A stretch of 44,813 bases of DNA from Armatimonadota bacterium. Lineage in GTDB: Bacteria; Armatimonadota; Zipacnadia; UBA1398; JAKPQA01. Below, piece after piece: positions 34,323-42,083 of this stretch. The translations under genes were made by a program, and so were the position numbers. The notes below the pieces were generated by a model that was given only the letters and a program-made list of their open reading frames with translations, did not search any database and was not told the origin of the DNA. Where the stretch lies: the NCBI GenBank assembly GCA_029547025.1, contig JAKPQA010000212.1, positions 1 through 44,813 on the forward strand, in the 5' to 3' direction. The first letter of the stretch is position 1. Every line of letters starts with the position of its first letter.

Positions 34323-37300
34323 CTAGCCTCGCATTGCCATGCCTGGAGTGACGCCGAGTACGGGCGGGGCCAACGGCGGCGGTGGCGCGATCGGCGCCGG
34401 CGGGGCACTGGGCCGTGCCGCCGAGGCCGCCAGGGCCTCCTGCAGCCGAAGGGTTCGCACCGCCACCTCCCACCGGTGCTGCTGGTACCACTCCGGCGCC
34501 AGCATCGACAGCGACAGCACGTGGTCAGCCTGCAGAGTCTTGAGGATCAGTTCGTTCTCGGCCTCGGCCAGCCGGAGCTGTTCGGCAACCCTCGGGTCGG
34601 TGCTGTAGGCCCGGGCCTCGGCCATGAGGGCCTGCAGGGTGACGAGGTACCGTAGGTCATCGCGCCCCTCGCGCATGGCCTCCCACTCAACGGTGTCGAC
34701 CGGCCCGTTGGTCGAGGGGTAGGTCACCATGTGGGGCCGGAGCACCGACTGCCCGCCAAAGTCGTCATAGGGGTCCGTGTTGCCCGCCAGGTACTGAAAC
34801 GCATTGGGGCAGATGCCATCGAGCCGGGACTTGTAGAGGTAGAAGCCGGCGAAGAACCGGTTCACAGTGGGATCCTCGGCCAGACACTGCCAATAGTAGG
34901 ACTCCGGCCGCGGGTCTGGCTGCTCGGTGCCCTTGAGCACGGCCACGACATAGTCGCGGAACCCACTGCCCTGCACATCGTAGTTCAGGGCGTCCACAGC
35001 GTCCCCGCATAGCCGGGCGTACTCGCGGTCGATGGTGAGCATGGCCTTGCCGCCGGCGGCCTTGACCACGGACGCGAACGCTTTGGCCTGGTCGAGCAAC
35101 CCCGGGGAGCTTGGCTCGTCCAAGTAGGGGTTGAAGTAGAGCAGCTCGGGCACTCCGGAGCCAGCGTACTTGCGGGTGATCCCCTGAACGAAGGCCTCGA
35201 CATCCTCTCCGGCCACGCCGTGCATGGAGTACGGCATAGCGCTGGTCATGCCGAGAGCCTTCCGGAGAGCCAGGGCTCGCTCGAGTCCCTCGGCGGGCTC
35301 ATACATGGTGGCCTGATCGAAACCATGCTGTTGGATGTTTTGTAGGTCCAACCGCATAAGGTCCTCAGTCGTGGTCTCGGGCCCGGTGCCGGCCAGCGCG
35401 CCCCGGTAGTAGATGCAGTATCGCTGCGTGGGAACGTTGAGCTGCAGGCCCAGAACCTTGACTTGCAGTTGCAGCGTCTGTGCGGGCGCGTTGCTCGGCG
35501 CCACGGTGATGGTCCCGGTGTAGAGACCGGCGGGGGTCGCGGCGGGGATTCGGACCGTCAGCCAGAACTGGCGCGAGGCATCCTTCTCGATGTTGGTGAC
35601 GGGGTCGCCCGTCAGGCGCACGTCGGGGCGAGGTCCGACGAGGTCGACCCGGTCATCCTTGACCAGGAGCTCGGGCACGAGGTACTTCCGGCCCGGCTCC
35701 TTGGTGGGCCCTCGGCCGGACTGAAGCCAGCACTTGACGACGCGAACGTCGATGTTCTCTCTGGGGATCGTCGCGCCGCCGAGTGCCAGATCGGTCACGG
35801 TGACCTTCACATCGGTCAGGTCGCGGCCGGCGGTCACGGCGAAGCTGACCGGTTCGTACTCACCGGGCGCTCCGAACAGGTAGACCCGGGGCTTCACGGC
35901 AGCCGGGTCGGGTGCCGTGTAGTAGTTCATGGTCGACATCCATGGCCGGTTCCAGACGATGAAATCCGGGAGCTGGCCGGCGGCCAGCTGTGCGGCCGTG
36001 GCGCCGCGGACGAAGGCCACCTCGCGCGCCGCCTTGGCGGCCTCGCCACGCAGGGCCTCGATCTCGGCCATGATCTGCTGCCAGCGGGCCGCGTGCCCGT
36101 AGCCGCTGGAGAGCGATTCGATGGCTGCCCCCGCCCTGCCGTGGAGGGCCAGTATGGCCTCCGAGAGGGCACTGACCCGGGGGCCAGCACCCATCTCCTG
36201 GCACACGCCGAGGTACCCCTCGAGCAGCTTCTGCACCTCACGCAGGCGCGGCCGGAGCCAGGTGTCCTTGAGTGGGATCTTGGGGCTGAGGAACACGGTG
36301 GCGCCGGCGTCATCGAGGACGCCCAGCTGAATCACGGCCCCCCGGGAATCATCGACCTCGTAGGGGATCACGATTCGCGCCGGATTGAGGGCGGGCACGT
36401 CGACGGTGACACCGGAGTAGCCGAAGCGCCGCTCATCGAATCCGCGGATCACGCGGGCCACGGGCGTCGCCCGACGGGGCTGAGTCGAGCGAAGCCTCAC
36501 CTTGAGTTCGGCGCCGCCCTTGAGCTCACCGAACAAGTCGCCAATGTCCACCAGGTCGACGATGATGGTGGATCCGGCAAAAACCAGAGTGGCGAAGTTA
36601 CCGGGACTCCGGTAGCCCACGCCAGTCCCCGCGCCGGCATAGCAGGAGAACTCACCGTCCCGCGCGCGATAGCGGGCCACGTTGAAGCCCCACACGTCCC
36701 CGTCCGTCGGGGTGGCACCCAGCGCGGAGAAGGGAATGGCGAGCTCGACGAGCCACCGGAGGCTACCTCTCTGGGCGCCGACCCGAAGCCCCTCGCATGT
36801 CCAGGTGACCGAGCCGTCGGCCCCGCCCAGATCGGCGACGGTACCGGCGGGGTTGACCAGGATTCGGGAGTAGGCGGGACTGGTACGGCTCGGGGCAATC
36901 AGCAGCTCGACGAAGTCGTCACGGAGGATCTCCTCGGAGTCTCGCACCTTGGCCCGGTCCGAAAGCGTCTCGAGTTGGGGCTCTTCGCAGGAGATGGCCA
37001 CATAGAGCGCGCTATCGTCATAAGTCAAGAAGACCTCAGTCTGGTTCTCGGGCCGCGCGGCGCCGTCGAGGCGCACGAAGTGCGAGATACGCATGGCGCG
37101 CGACCACAGGGGCTCGGTGCGGAGTCCGTCGATGTCGGGCGCGACGCCAGTGCGGGCGACACTGATGAGCGGGGTGGTGAGGCTCGCCTGCTGGGCCGGC
37201 GTTCCCGCGGCCGGAACCACGGGGGCCCGAGGGGTGCCCAGAGGCGCCGTGTCCGGCGCAGGTGCCCCACCCGCTGGAGGAGCCACCGCCTCTTGGCACC

Positions 37301-37382
37301 AGCCAAGCCCGGCCGAGAAGGCAACCAGGCTCGGGACAAGCCACGCGAGCCGGGCTACCGTCGTTACACTGCTACGCACCAT
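34323..37382 (-). CDS. Secreted CBM9-like plus DUF4091-like glycan-active protein
   Basis: A 1019-aa exported protein. After a signal peptide (~1-29, ending AFSAGLGWCQ) there is a Pro/Ala-rich linker. Residues ~75-270 resemble a CBM9 carbohydrate-binding domain (PDIDGLRTEPLWSRA, TEVFLTYDDSALYVAISCEE, WGFNVARYRARDG). A helical middle leads to a large region (~490-960) of DUF4091 type: beta domain FGAPGEYEPVSFAVTAGRDL, TIM-barrel-like LQNIQQHGFDQATMYEP, LLYFNPYLDEPSSPG, then the closing DTVEWEAMREGRDDLRYL. The Asp-Glu-Pro in YLDEP may be catalytic. The last 30 residues are Pro-rich. Start at ATG 37382 follows GGGGTGAGA. It may act on glycans whose sugars feed the neighbouring KDG genes. Confidence 0.82.
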   Translation of the reverse strand: MVRSSVTTVARLAWLVPSLVAFSAGLGWCQEAVAPPAGGAPAPDTAPLGTPRAPVVPAAGTPAQQASLTTPLISVARTGVAPDIDGLRTEPLWSRAMRISHFVRLDGAARPENQTEVFLTYDDSALYVAISCEEPQLETLSDRAKVRDSEEILRDDFVELLIAPSRTSPAYSRILVNPAGTVADLGGADGSVTWTCEGLRVGAQRGSLRWLVELAIPFSALGATPTDGDVWGFNVARYRARDGEFSCYAGAGTGVGYRSPGNFATLVFAGSTIIVDLVDIGDLFGELKGGAELKVRLRSTQPRRATPVARVIRGFDERRFGYSGVTVDVPALNPARIVIPYEVDDSRGAVIQLGVLDDAGATVFLSPKIPLKDTWLRPRLREVQKLLEGYLGVCQEMGAGPRVSALSEAILALHGRAGAAIESLSSGYGHAARWQQIMAEIEALRGEAAKAAREVAFVRGATAAQLAAGQLPDFIVWNRPWMSTMNYYTAPDPAAVKPRVYLFGAPGEYEPVSFAVTAGRDLTDVKVTVTDLALGGATIPRENIDVRVVKCWLQSGRGPTKEPGRKYLVPELLVKDDRVDLVGPRPDVRLTGDPVTNIEKDASRQFWLTVRIPAATPAGLYTGTITVAPSNAPAQTLQLQVKVLGLQLNVPTQRYCIYYRGALAGTGPETTTEDLMRLDLQNIQQHGFDQATMYEPAEGLERALALRKALGMTSAMPYSMHGVAGEDVEAFVQGITRKYAGSGVPELLYFNPYLDEPSSPGLLDQAKAFASVVKAAGGKAMLTIDREYARLCGDAVDALNYDVQGSGFRDYVVAVLKGTEQPDPRPESYYWQCLAEDPTVNRFFAGFYLYKSRLDGICPNAFQYLAGNTDPYDDFGGQSVLRPHMVTYPSTNGPVDTVEWEAMREGRDDLRYLVTLQALMAEARAYSTDPRVAEQLRLAEAENELILKTLQADHVLSLSMLAPEWYQQHRWEVAVRTLRLQEALAASAARPSAPPAPIAPPPPLAPPVLGVTPGMAMRG

Positions 37383-37690
37383 TGCTCTCACCCCGGAGTA
37401 CGAGTCAGGCGCCCCCCATATCCAGTTGACCAGGCGACCCCAAGCGCACCGCGACGTTCGTGCCCCCGTGGGCGGGGCGACCAGCAGCCCGCGCGTTCCC
37501 ACGCTGGACAAGTCGAGTGCTTGCACAGTTCCCGTTCCCACGCCATCTCCCTTCCTGCACCACACGATTCCGCAACGAGTGGCGGTTGGCGAGGGAACGC
37601 AGACCACCGTATTATAGGAACCCGCGCGATCCACACGGTTGGGGGCGCGCCCGAAGGTTCGACTCGGCACGGCGGGAGGGACCGTCTCCG
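37383..37690. other. 308-bp divergent intergenic region
   Basis: Lies between the minus-strand CBM9-like gene and VanW. Besides the VanW promoter given separately I see no gene; the frame open upstream of VanW reads as Arg/Pro noise. No convincing minus-strand promoter was found. Confidence 0.5.
37586..37615 (+). promoter_or_regulatory. Promoter of the VanW gene
   Basis: TTGGCG (37586-37591), 18-bp spacer, TATTAT (37610-37615). Predicted start is near 37622, about 70 nt before the GTG. Confidence 0.5.
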
Positions 37691-38884
37691 GTGGAGTGGC
37701 TGGCTCGGGCCGTACCATGGGCGAGTCCGGGTACCATACCTCTGCTTCTAGCGCCTCTGTTCCTGATGGGTTTCGGGCTGAACCGGGCCGACACGGCAGC
37801 CCTGTTGCCTGACGGGACTTCCGTTGCCGGCGTGGCCGTTGGAGGCAGAACGCTCGAGGACGCTCGCGCCGCCATCGCCGCACGCGCAGAGCAGCTTGTG
37901 CGAGGCCCCGTAACGCTGGTGTGCGGCAGTACCGCTCGGGTGACGGCGCTCGCGTCCTTGGGGGCCTCCTTCGACGTCGACGGTGCACTGAAGGAGGCGT
38001 CGCGGGATCCGGGCGACTCGGGGCCCCGTGACGTGCCGCTGAGTGTGCGCATGGATCGGACCAAGCTCCGTCAGCGGCTGGTTGCCGTGGGCGAGGCCGT
38101 GCGGCGCGCGCCGCGGGACGCCACCATTCGTATCGCCGGAATCCGGGCGGTGATCGTCCCTGAAGTCGTGGGCGTTGCCCTGGATGTGGACCGAGCAGTG
38201 ACGGCCGTCGAGAAAGCCCTGACCGAAGGGGCCGTCCGCCGGGTGATCGAGCTGCCCCTGGTATTCACACCGCCCGGGCGGACGCGCCAGGCGCTGGCCG
38301 GGTACCGGGTGCTGGGGCACTGTGCAACCCGGTTCAACGCTTCGCAGGCCAACCGCACACAGAACGTCCGTCTGGCGGTGAGCTCGGTGGACGACACCTG
38401 GATCCCGGCAGGTGGCGTTTTCTCGCTCAACGCGAGCACCGGGCAGCGCAGCCCGCAGAGTGGGTATCTGAAGGCCAATGTCTACTCGGGCAGCCGGGTT
38501 GTCCTGGGATACGGTGGCGGCGTCTGCCAGGTCTCAACGACGGTCTACAACGCGGCCCTGATGGCAGGCATGCCCATCGTCGAACGCCATCCCCACTCGA
38601 GGAGCGTGCCCTATGTGCCCTGGGGGCGGGACGCCACGGTCTCGTGGGGGACGGCCGACATGAAGTTCCGCAACGCCACCGACGCCGCGCTGCTGGTGCG
38701 GAGTTGGGTCGAGGGTGACTCGCTGCATGTGTGCCTTGTTGGCAGGCCCAAGGCGCCGCCGGTGCCAGCGGAGCCCGAGACGGCACTGGCCGGACCCACA
38801 GGTGGCGGGTCAACGACCGGAGCGGCGCGGCCGGTGAACGCGGCGGCCGATCGAGCCGTTGACGCGTATGGGTCCGTCGAGTAA
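37691..38884 (+). CDS. VanW family protein
   Basis: A 397-aa membrane-anchored protein. One N-terminal hydrophobic segment (residues ~14-32, GTIPLLLAPLFLMGFGL) is followed by a peptidoglycan-binding-like domain (SVAGVAVGGRTLEDARAAIA). The VanW core follows: HCATRFNASQANRTQNVRLA, PAGGVFSLN, GGGVCQVSTTVYNAALMAG, IVERHPHSRSVPYVPWGRDA. The end is a Pro/Gly-rich tail. VanW proteins are found in many envelopes and in vancomycin clusters, but their activity is unsettled; no resistance genes are nearby. The GTG at 37691 has GGGAGGGA 9 nt upstream. Confidence 0.9.
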   Translation: MEWLARAVPWASPGTIPLLLAPLFLMGFGLNRADTAALLPDGTSVAGVAVGGRTLEDARAAIAARAEQLVRGPVTLVCGSTARVTALASLGASFDVDGALKEASRDPGDSGPRDVPLSVRMDRTKLRQRLVAVGEAVRRAPRDATIRIAGIRAVIVPEVVGVALDVDRAVTAVEKALTEGAVRRVIELPLVFTPPGRTRQALAGYRVLGHCATRFNASQANRTQNVRLAVSSVDDTWIPAGGVFSLNASTGQRSPQSGYLKANVYSGSRVVLGYGGGVCQVSTTVYNAALMAGMPIVERHPHSRSVPYVPWGRDATVSWGTADMKFRNATDAALLVRSWVEGDSLHVCLVGRPKAPPVPAEPETALAGPTGGGSTTGAARPVNAAADRAVDAYGSVE

Positions 38885-38887
38885 AAT
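38859..38887 (+). promoter_or_regulatory. Near-consensus sigma70 promoter upstream of rho
   Basis: TTGACG (38859-38864), 17-bp spacer, TAAAAT (38882-38887); each hexamer matches five of six consensus bases. The -10 starts at the VanW stop codon. Predicted transcription start near 38894 gives a leader of about 490 nt before rho. Confidence 0.7.
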
Positions 38888-39381
38888 GCAGGCGCTTCAC
38901 AGCGTCTCCCCACTCGATAACCTCACAACCCACTGGCCCGCCGCCCATCCCGTTCCTCGTGGCCGGGCGCAAAGGCTATGTTCGAAGCCTCGCGGCGGGG
39001 CAGGGTCCGGGACCGGCGACCGGACCGGGTGACGCGAGTGCGGGAGTGGACCAGCGCCTCAGATCCCGGGCACCGCCGGAGCGAGAGCCGCGACTCGGGG
39101 ACTGGAGCAAGACCCACTGGTGCCGAGAGGTCATTTCAGGGTACATGCCGTTGGGTGTCCCACAGGGAGTTCTGGTTACGCCGTTTGGGGTTTGGGTCCG
39201 GAGGGGCCCAGTCCGGTGAGACGCCCCCCGTGCTTGGTTGCGAGTCCTTCTGGTAGTTGTCCTCCTCAGGAGGCTGTGGGCGCTACGGCCCGTTGGGCCG
39301 CCCCGATCCCTTATCTACGTCCTCGCTCGCGCGCTATGTCCGTAATGGCAGGATCGCGTGCCGAGCACCGGAGGCCTGTCC
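38885..39381 (+). other. Long untranslated leader of rho
   Basis: No gene is seen in these 497 bases; short frames are Arg/Gly/Pro-rich and lack ribosome sites. Two perfect hairpins lie near the 3' end: CCTCC-TCA-GGAGG (39261-39273) and CGGCCC-GTT-GGGCCG (39286-39300). rho genes of other bacteria are autoregulated through a leader by Rho-dependent attenuation, and this leader could serve the same end. No known riboswitch consensus was recognised. Confidence 0.55.
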
Positions 39382-41391
39382 ATGTCCGCTTCTGATCTCC
39401 ACTCGAAGACTCTTCCCCAGCTCCGAGCGCTGGCCAAGGCGCGGGGGCTCGAGGGCATCACGGGACTGAAGAAGGCGGACCTGGTGGCTCGCCTGCTCGA
39501 GGCCGGTGTGGATGCGCCCGCGCCCGGGCCCGTGGCACCTGCGGAGCCTGCCCGGTCCGAGATGCCGGTGTCAGCCCCCGAGGCAGCGCGGCCGGAGGCG
39601 GCGGCCCCCGCAGAGTCAACGGCGCCGCGACGCCGCGGTCGCAGCGGGCGCCAAGGGGCCCCCACCGGGGTTCGCCACGATGCGGAAGAGCGGGATGTCG
39701 AGGCGAGCAGGGACCTCGAGCCGGAGCCCGAGCCGGAGCAGCAGCATGAACCGCAGGGCTCCATCGCTTCGACGGCGCCCATGCCGACGGCCGCGCCGCC
39801 GGCTCCGACGGGCTTCGTGGTTCCGTCGGCCCCTGTGACGTTCGGGACACCCGATCCGGCCGAGTCGGTTCCGGTTCCGCCCATGGGGGCGGAGGTCGAA
39901 CTCCCCGGTGTTACGATGCGCGATAAGCCCGATCGGCCGGACGCGGCCGAGGAGGAACCCCCGCGGCACACGGAGACCGTGGATCGCGACCGGCACGAGC
40001 CGCGGTACGAGTACACGCGAGGTCGCCTGAGCGGACGTTCGCGCCGAGGCGACCGTGGTGGGAACGGCGACTCGCGGCACGAGGCGCCTCGAGTGGACGG
40101 TCGCCCGGACCAGCGCAGTGGCCAGCGCCACGACGGTCGAGGCGATGGCCGGCCTCAGCAGGATGCGCGGCCGGACCGGCGCGGCCGGGGGGACAGCCGC
40201 GACATGCGGGAGCCCCGGGATGGCCGGGGGGAGGCAGAGGGCGACGCTCGGCATCTGGTCACGGGCATCCTCGAGATACTGCCCGAGGGCCGAGGATTTC
40301 TCCGCCGCGCGGGTTACCTGCCTGCCAACGATGATGTGTACGTGTCCGAGTCCCAGATCCGCCGATTCGGACTCCGTACGGGTGACACGGTCGTCGGAGA
40401 AGCGCGGCCGCCCCGTGACGGCACGAGTGAGCGCTATTACTCGTTGCTCCGGATCGAGTCGGTGAACTCGGCGGAGCCTGAGTCGTGCCGGAACCGCCCC
40501 GATTTCGAGGATCTGACGCCGATCTTCCCAACGGAGCGTTTCGTGCTGGAAACCGATCGGAACCGGCTGTCGAACCGGCTGATCGACATCATCTCCCCCA
40601 TTGGAAAGGGACAGCGCGGCCTGATCGTCGCACCACCCAAGGCGGGGAAGACGACCATCCTGAAGGACATCGCGCACGCCCTGATCACCAACAATCCCGA
40701 GGTGGTGCTGCTGGTCCTGTTGGTCGACGAGCGCCCGGAGGAGGTGACCGACATCTCACGCGCGGTGGGGTCGGGAGGTGAGGTGATCGCCTCGACCTTC
40801 GACCAGCTACCCGAGAACCATATGCGGGCGGCCGACTTCTGCCTCGAGCGGGCCAAGCGGCTGGTTGAGCATGGGCGAGACGTGACGATCCTGCTGGACA
40901 GCTTGACGCGCCTGGCCCGGGCCTCGAACCTCACGGTGGTCCCGAGTGGGCGCACGCTGTCGGGCGGACTGGATCCGGCCGCGCTGTATAAGCCGAAGCG
41001 CTTCCTGGGTGCCGCGCGGAAGGCTGAGGAGGCGGGGAGCCTGACCATCATGGCGACAGTGCTCATCGAGACGGGCAGCCGGATGGACGAGATGATCTAC
41101 GAGGAGTTCAAGGCAACGGGCAACTCGGAGATCACCTTGGACCGCAGCCTGGCGGAGCGCCGCATCTTCCCAGCCATCGACATCCGGCGTACATCGACGC
41201 GTCATCACGAGGCGCTCTACTCGCCGGAGGAACTCAAGCAGACAACACTCCTTACCCGCGCCCTGGCGTCACTGGAGGGCGAGGAAGCCACCCGGACGCT
41301 GATTCGCGGCCTCAAGCAGACCCAGTCAAACAAGCAGTTCCTGAGCGTGGCCGAGGAGTTGTTCCGGCGCGAGGCGGCGAACCTATCATAG
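39382..41391 (+). CDS. rho: Transcription termination factor Rho with long disordered insert
   Basis: A 669-aa hexameric RNA helicase that ends untranslated transcripts. Residues ~7-42 are the Rho N-terminal helical (SAP-like) domain (TLPQLRALAKARGL). Residues ~45-290 are low-complexity: first Pro/Ala/Glu-rich, then Arg/Asp/Gly-rich (SGRSRRGDRGGNGDSR, DARPDRRGRGDSRD). The RNA-binding cold-shock-like domain starts at ~295 (GILEILPEGRGFLRR). Walker A is APPKAGKTT (417-425), Walker B region VVLLVLLVDERPEEV, then SLTRLARASN and SGGLDPAALYKPKRF. E. coli Rho has 419 aa, so ~250 extra residues are the insert. GGAGG lies 7 nt before the ATG. Confidence 0.95.
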   Translation: MSASDLHSKTLPQLRALAKARGLEGITGLKKADLVARLLEAGVDAPAPGPVAPAEPARSEMPVSAPEAARPEAAAPAESTAPRRRGRSGRQGAPTGVRHDAEERDVEASRDLEPEPEPEQQHEPQGSIASTAPMPTAAPPAPTGFVVPSAPVTFGTPDPAESVPVPPMGAEVELPGVTMRDKPDRPDAAEEEPPRHTETVDRDRHEPRYEYTRGRLSGRSRRGDRGGNGDSRHEAPRVDGRPDQRSGQRHDGRGDGRPQQDARPDRRGRGDSRDMREPRDGRGEAEGDARHLVTGILEILPEGRGFLRRAGYLPANDDVYVSESQIRRFGLRTGDTVVGEARPPRDGTSERYYSLLRIESVNSAEPESCRNRPDFEDLTPIFPTERFVLETDRNRLSNRLIDIISPIGKGQRGLIVAPPKAGKTTILKDIAHALITNNPEVVLLVLLVDERPEEVTDISRAVGSGGEVIASTFDQLPENHMRAADFCLERAKRLVEHGRDVTILLDSLTRLARASNLTVVPSGRTLSGGLDPAALYKPKRFLGAARKAEEAGSLTIMATVLIETGSRMDEMIYEEFKATGNSEITLDRSLAERRIFPAIDIRRTSTRHHEALYSPEELKQTTLLTRALASLEGEEATRTLIRGLKQTQSNKQFLSVAEELFRREAANLS

Positions 41392-41428
41392 GGTGAGTTC
41401 CTACCATACCCCATGAGGGGTGCCGTAC

Positions 41429-42016
41429 GTGGGCGAACTGATCTGCGCACGTTGCCGGACGCGTGTCGAGCCGGATGAGCATACCTGCCCACTGTGCCAT
41501 GCCAACCTGCGCAGCCTGTTTGCAGTTCGCCACCGCCGCACGCGCCCTCGTGTCGATGACAGTGGGCGCGCGATCGGGCCACCGGTATTCGGTGATGAGG
41601 ACGAGGAGCCCCTCGACTGGACGGTTCCTCGGACGCTGGTGTGGCGCGGGGCGTACTCTGGCGTGTGGGCGGGCCTGGCTCTGGGAGGGCCGTCAGCCCT
41701 GATCACCTGGGCGCTGAAGTCCTCGGAGTCAACCCCCCACCCGCAGCAGTTGGTCTACGCGTTTGTCTGCGGGTTCCTGCCCGTGTTCGCGGGCGCCGTC
41801 GTCCTGGGCGCCAAGATGGGGCACGAGGGCGACTTCAGCGATGATGCCGCGCAGTGGGTGGTCTACGGTCTCTCGGGCTCATATGTGCTCTTCGTGCTGG
41901 CCATGTACCGCATCTATCACCTGGTCCCGGCGGCCGGGTGTATGCCCTATGTACTGCGACTGCTGGTGGGCTACTTGTACCGCCAGAAGTGGGGCGAGAC
42001 GTGGGAGACCGGGTAG
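41429..42016 (+). CDS. Zinc-ribbon membrane protein of unknown function
   Basis: A 195-aa protein. The N-terminus is a zinc ribbon, CARC..CPLC (CxxC-x10-CxxC). A charged linker (~30-65, RRTRPRVDDSG and GDEDEEPLDW) leads to three hydrophobic segments: ~72-92 (YSGVWAGLALGGPSALITWAL), ~103-125 (LVYAFVCGFLPVFAGAVVLG) and ~145-162 (VVYGLSGSYVLFVLAMY). The end is basic (LVGYLYRQKWGE). The GTG at 41429 is chosen since GAGGGG lies 8 nt upstream, better than a GTG at 41420. It follows rho by 37 nt and may be co-transcribed. No family name is recognised. Confidence 0.78.
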   Translation: MGELICARCRTRVEPDEHTCPLCHANLRSLFAVRHRRTRPRVDDSGRAIGPPVFGDEDEEPLDWTVPRTLVWRGAYSGVWAGLALGGPSALITWALKSSESTPHPQQLVYAFVCGFLPVFAGAVVLGAKMGHEGDFSDDAAQWVVYGLSGSYVLFVLAMYRIYHLVPAAGCMPYVLRLLVGYLYRQKWGETWETG

Positions 42017-42032
42017 CTACACCGCCCACCTC

Positions 42033-42041
42033 TGCTAGAAT
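42033..42041 (+). promoter_or_regulatory. Extended -10 element upstream of the PfkB-ferredoxin gene
   Basis: TGC-TAGAAT (42033-42041) matches an extended -10 in five of six hexamer positions. No good -35 is seen. Predicted start is near 42048, three bases before an in-frame GTG at 42051 and 36 before the ATG at 42084. Confidence 0.4.
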
Positions 42042-42083
42042 GGACGGTGCGTGACCTCCCTATACCGATCGGACGGTTCCCCG

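Noticed and set aside
37640-37670. GGTTCGACTC resembling a tRNA T-arm
   Set aside because: No acceptor, D or anticodon stems can be formed around it.
35463-37751. 762-aa plus-strand frame
   Set aside because: Antisense to the CBM9/DUF4091-like gene, His/Gly/Arg-rich with no family motif and no ribosome site.
39195-39260. Cobalamin-riboswitch-like AGTCCGGTGAGACGC in the rho leader
   Set aside because: The fragment recalls the riboswitch core, but the rest of the consensus (GCCACTG box and upstream elements) is absent and rho is not a cobalamin gene.
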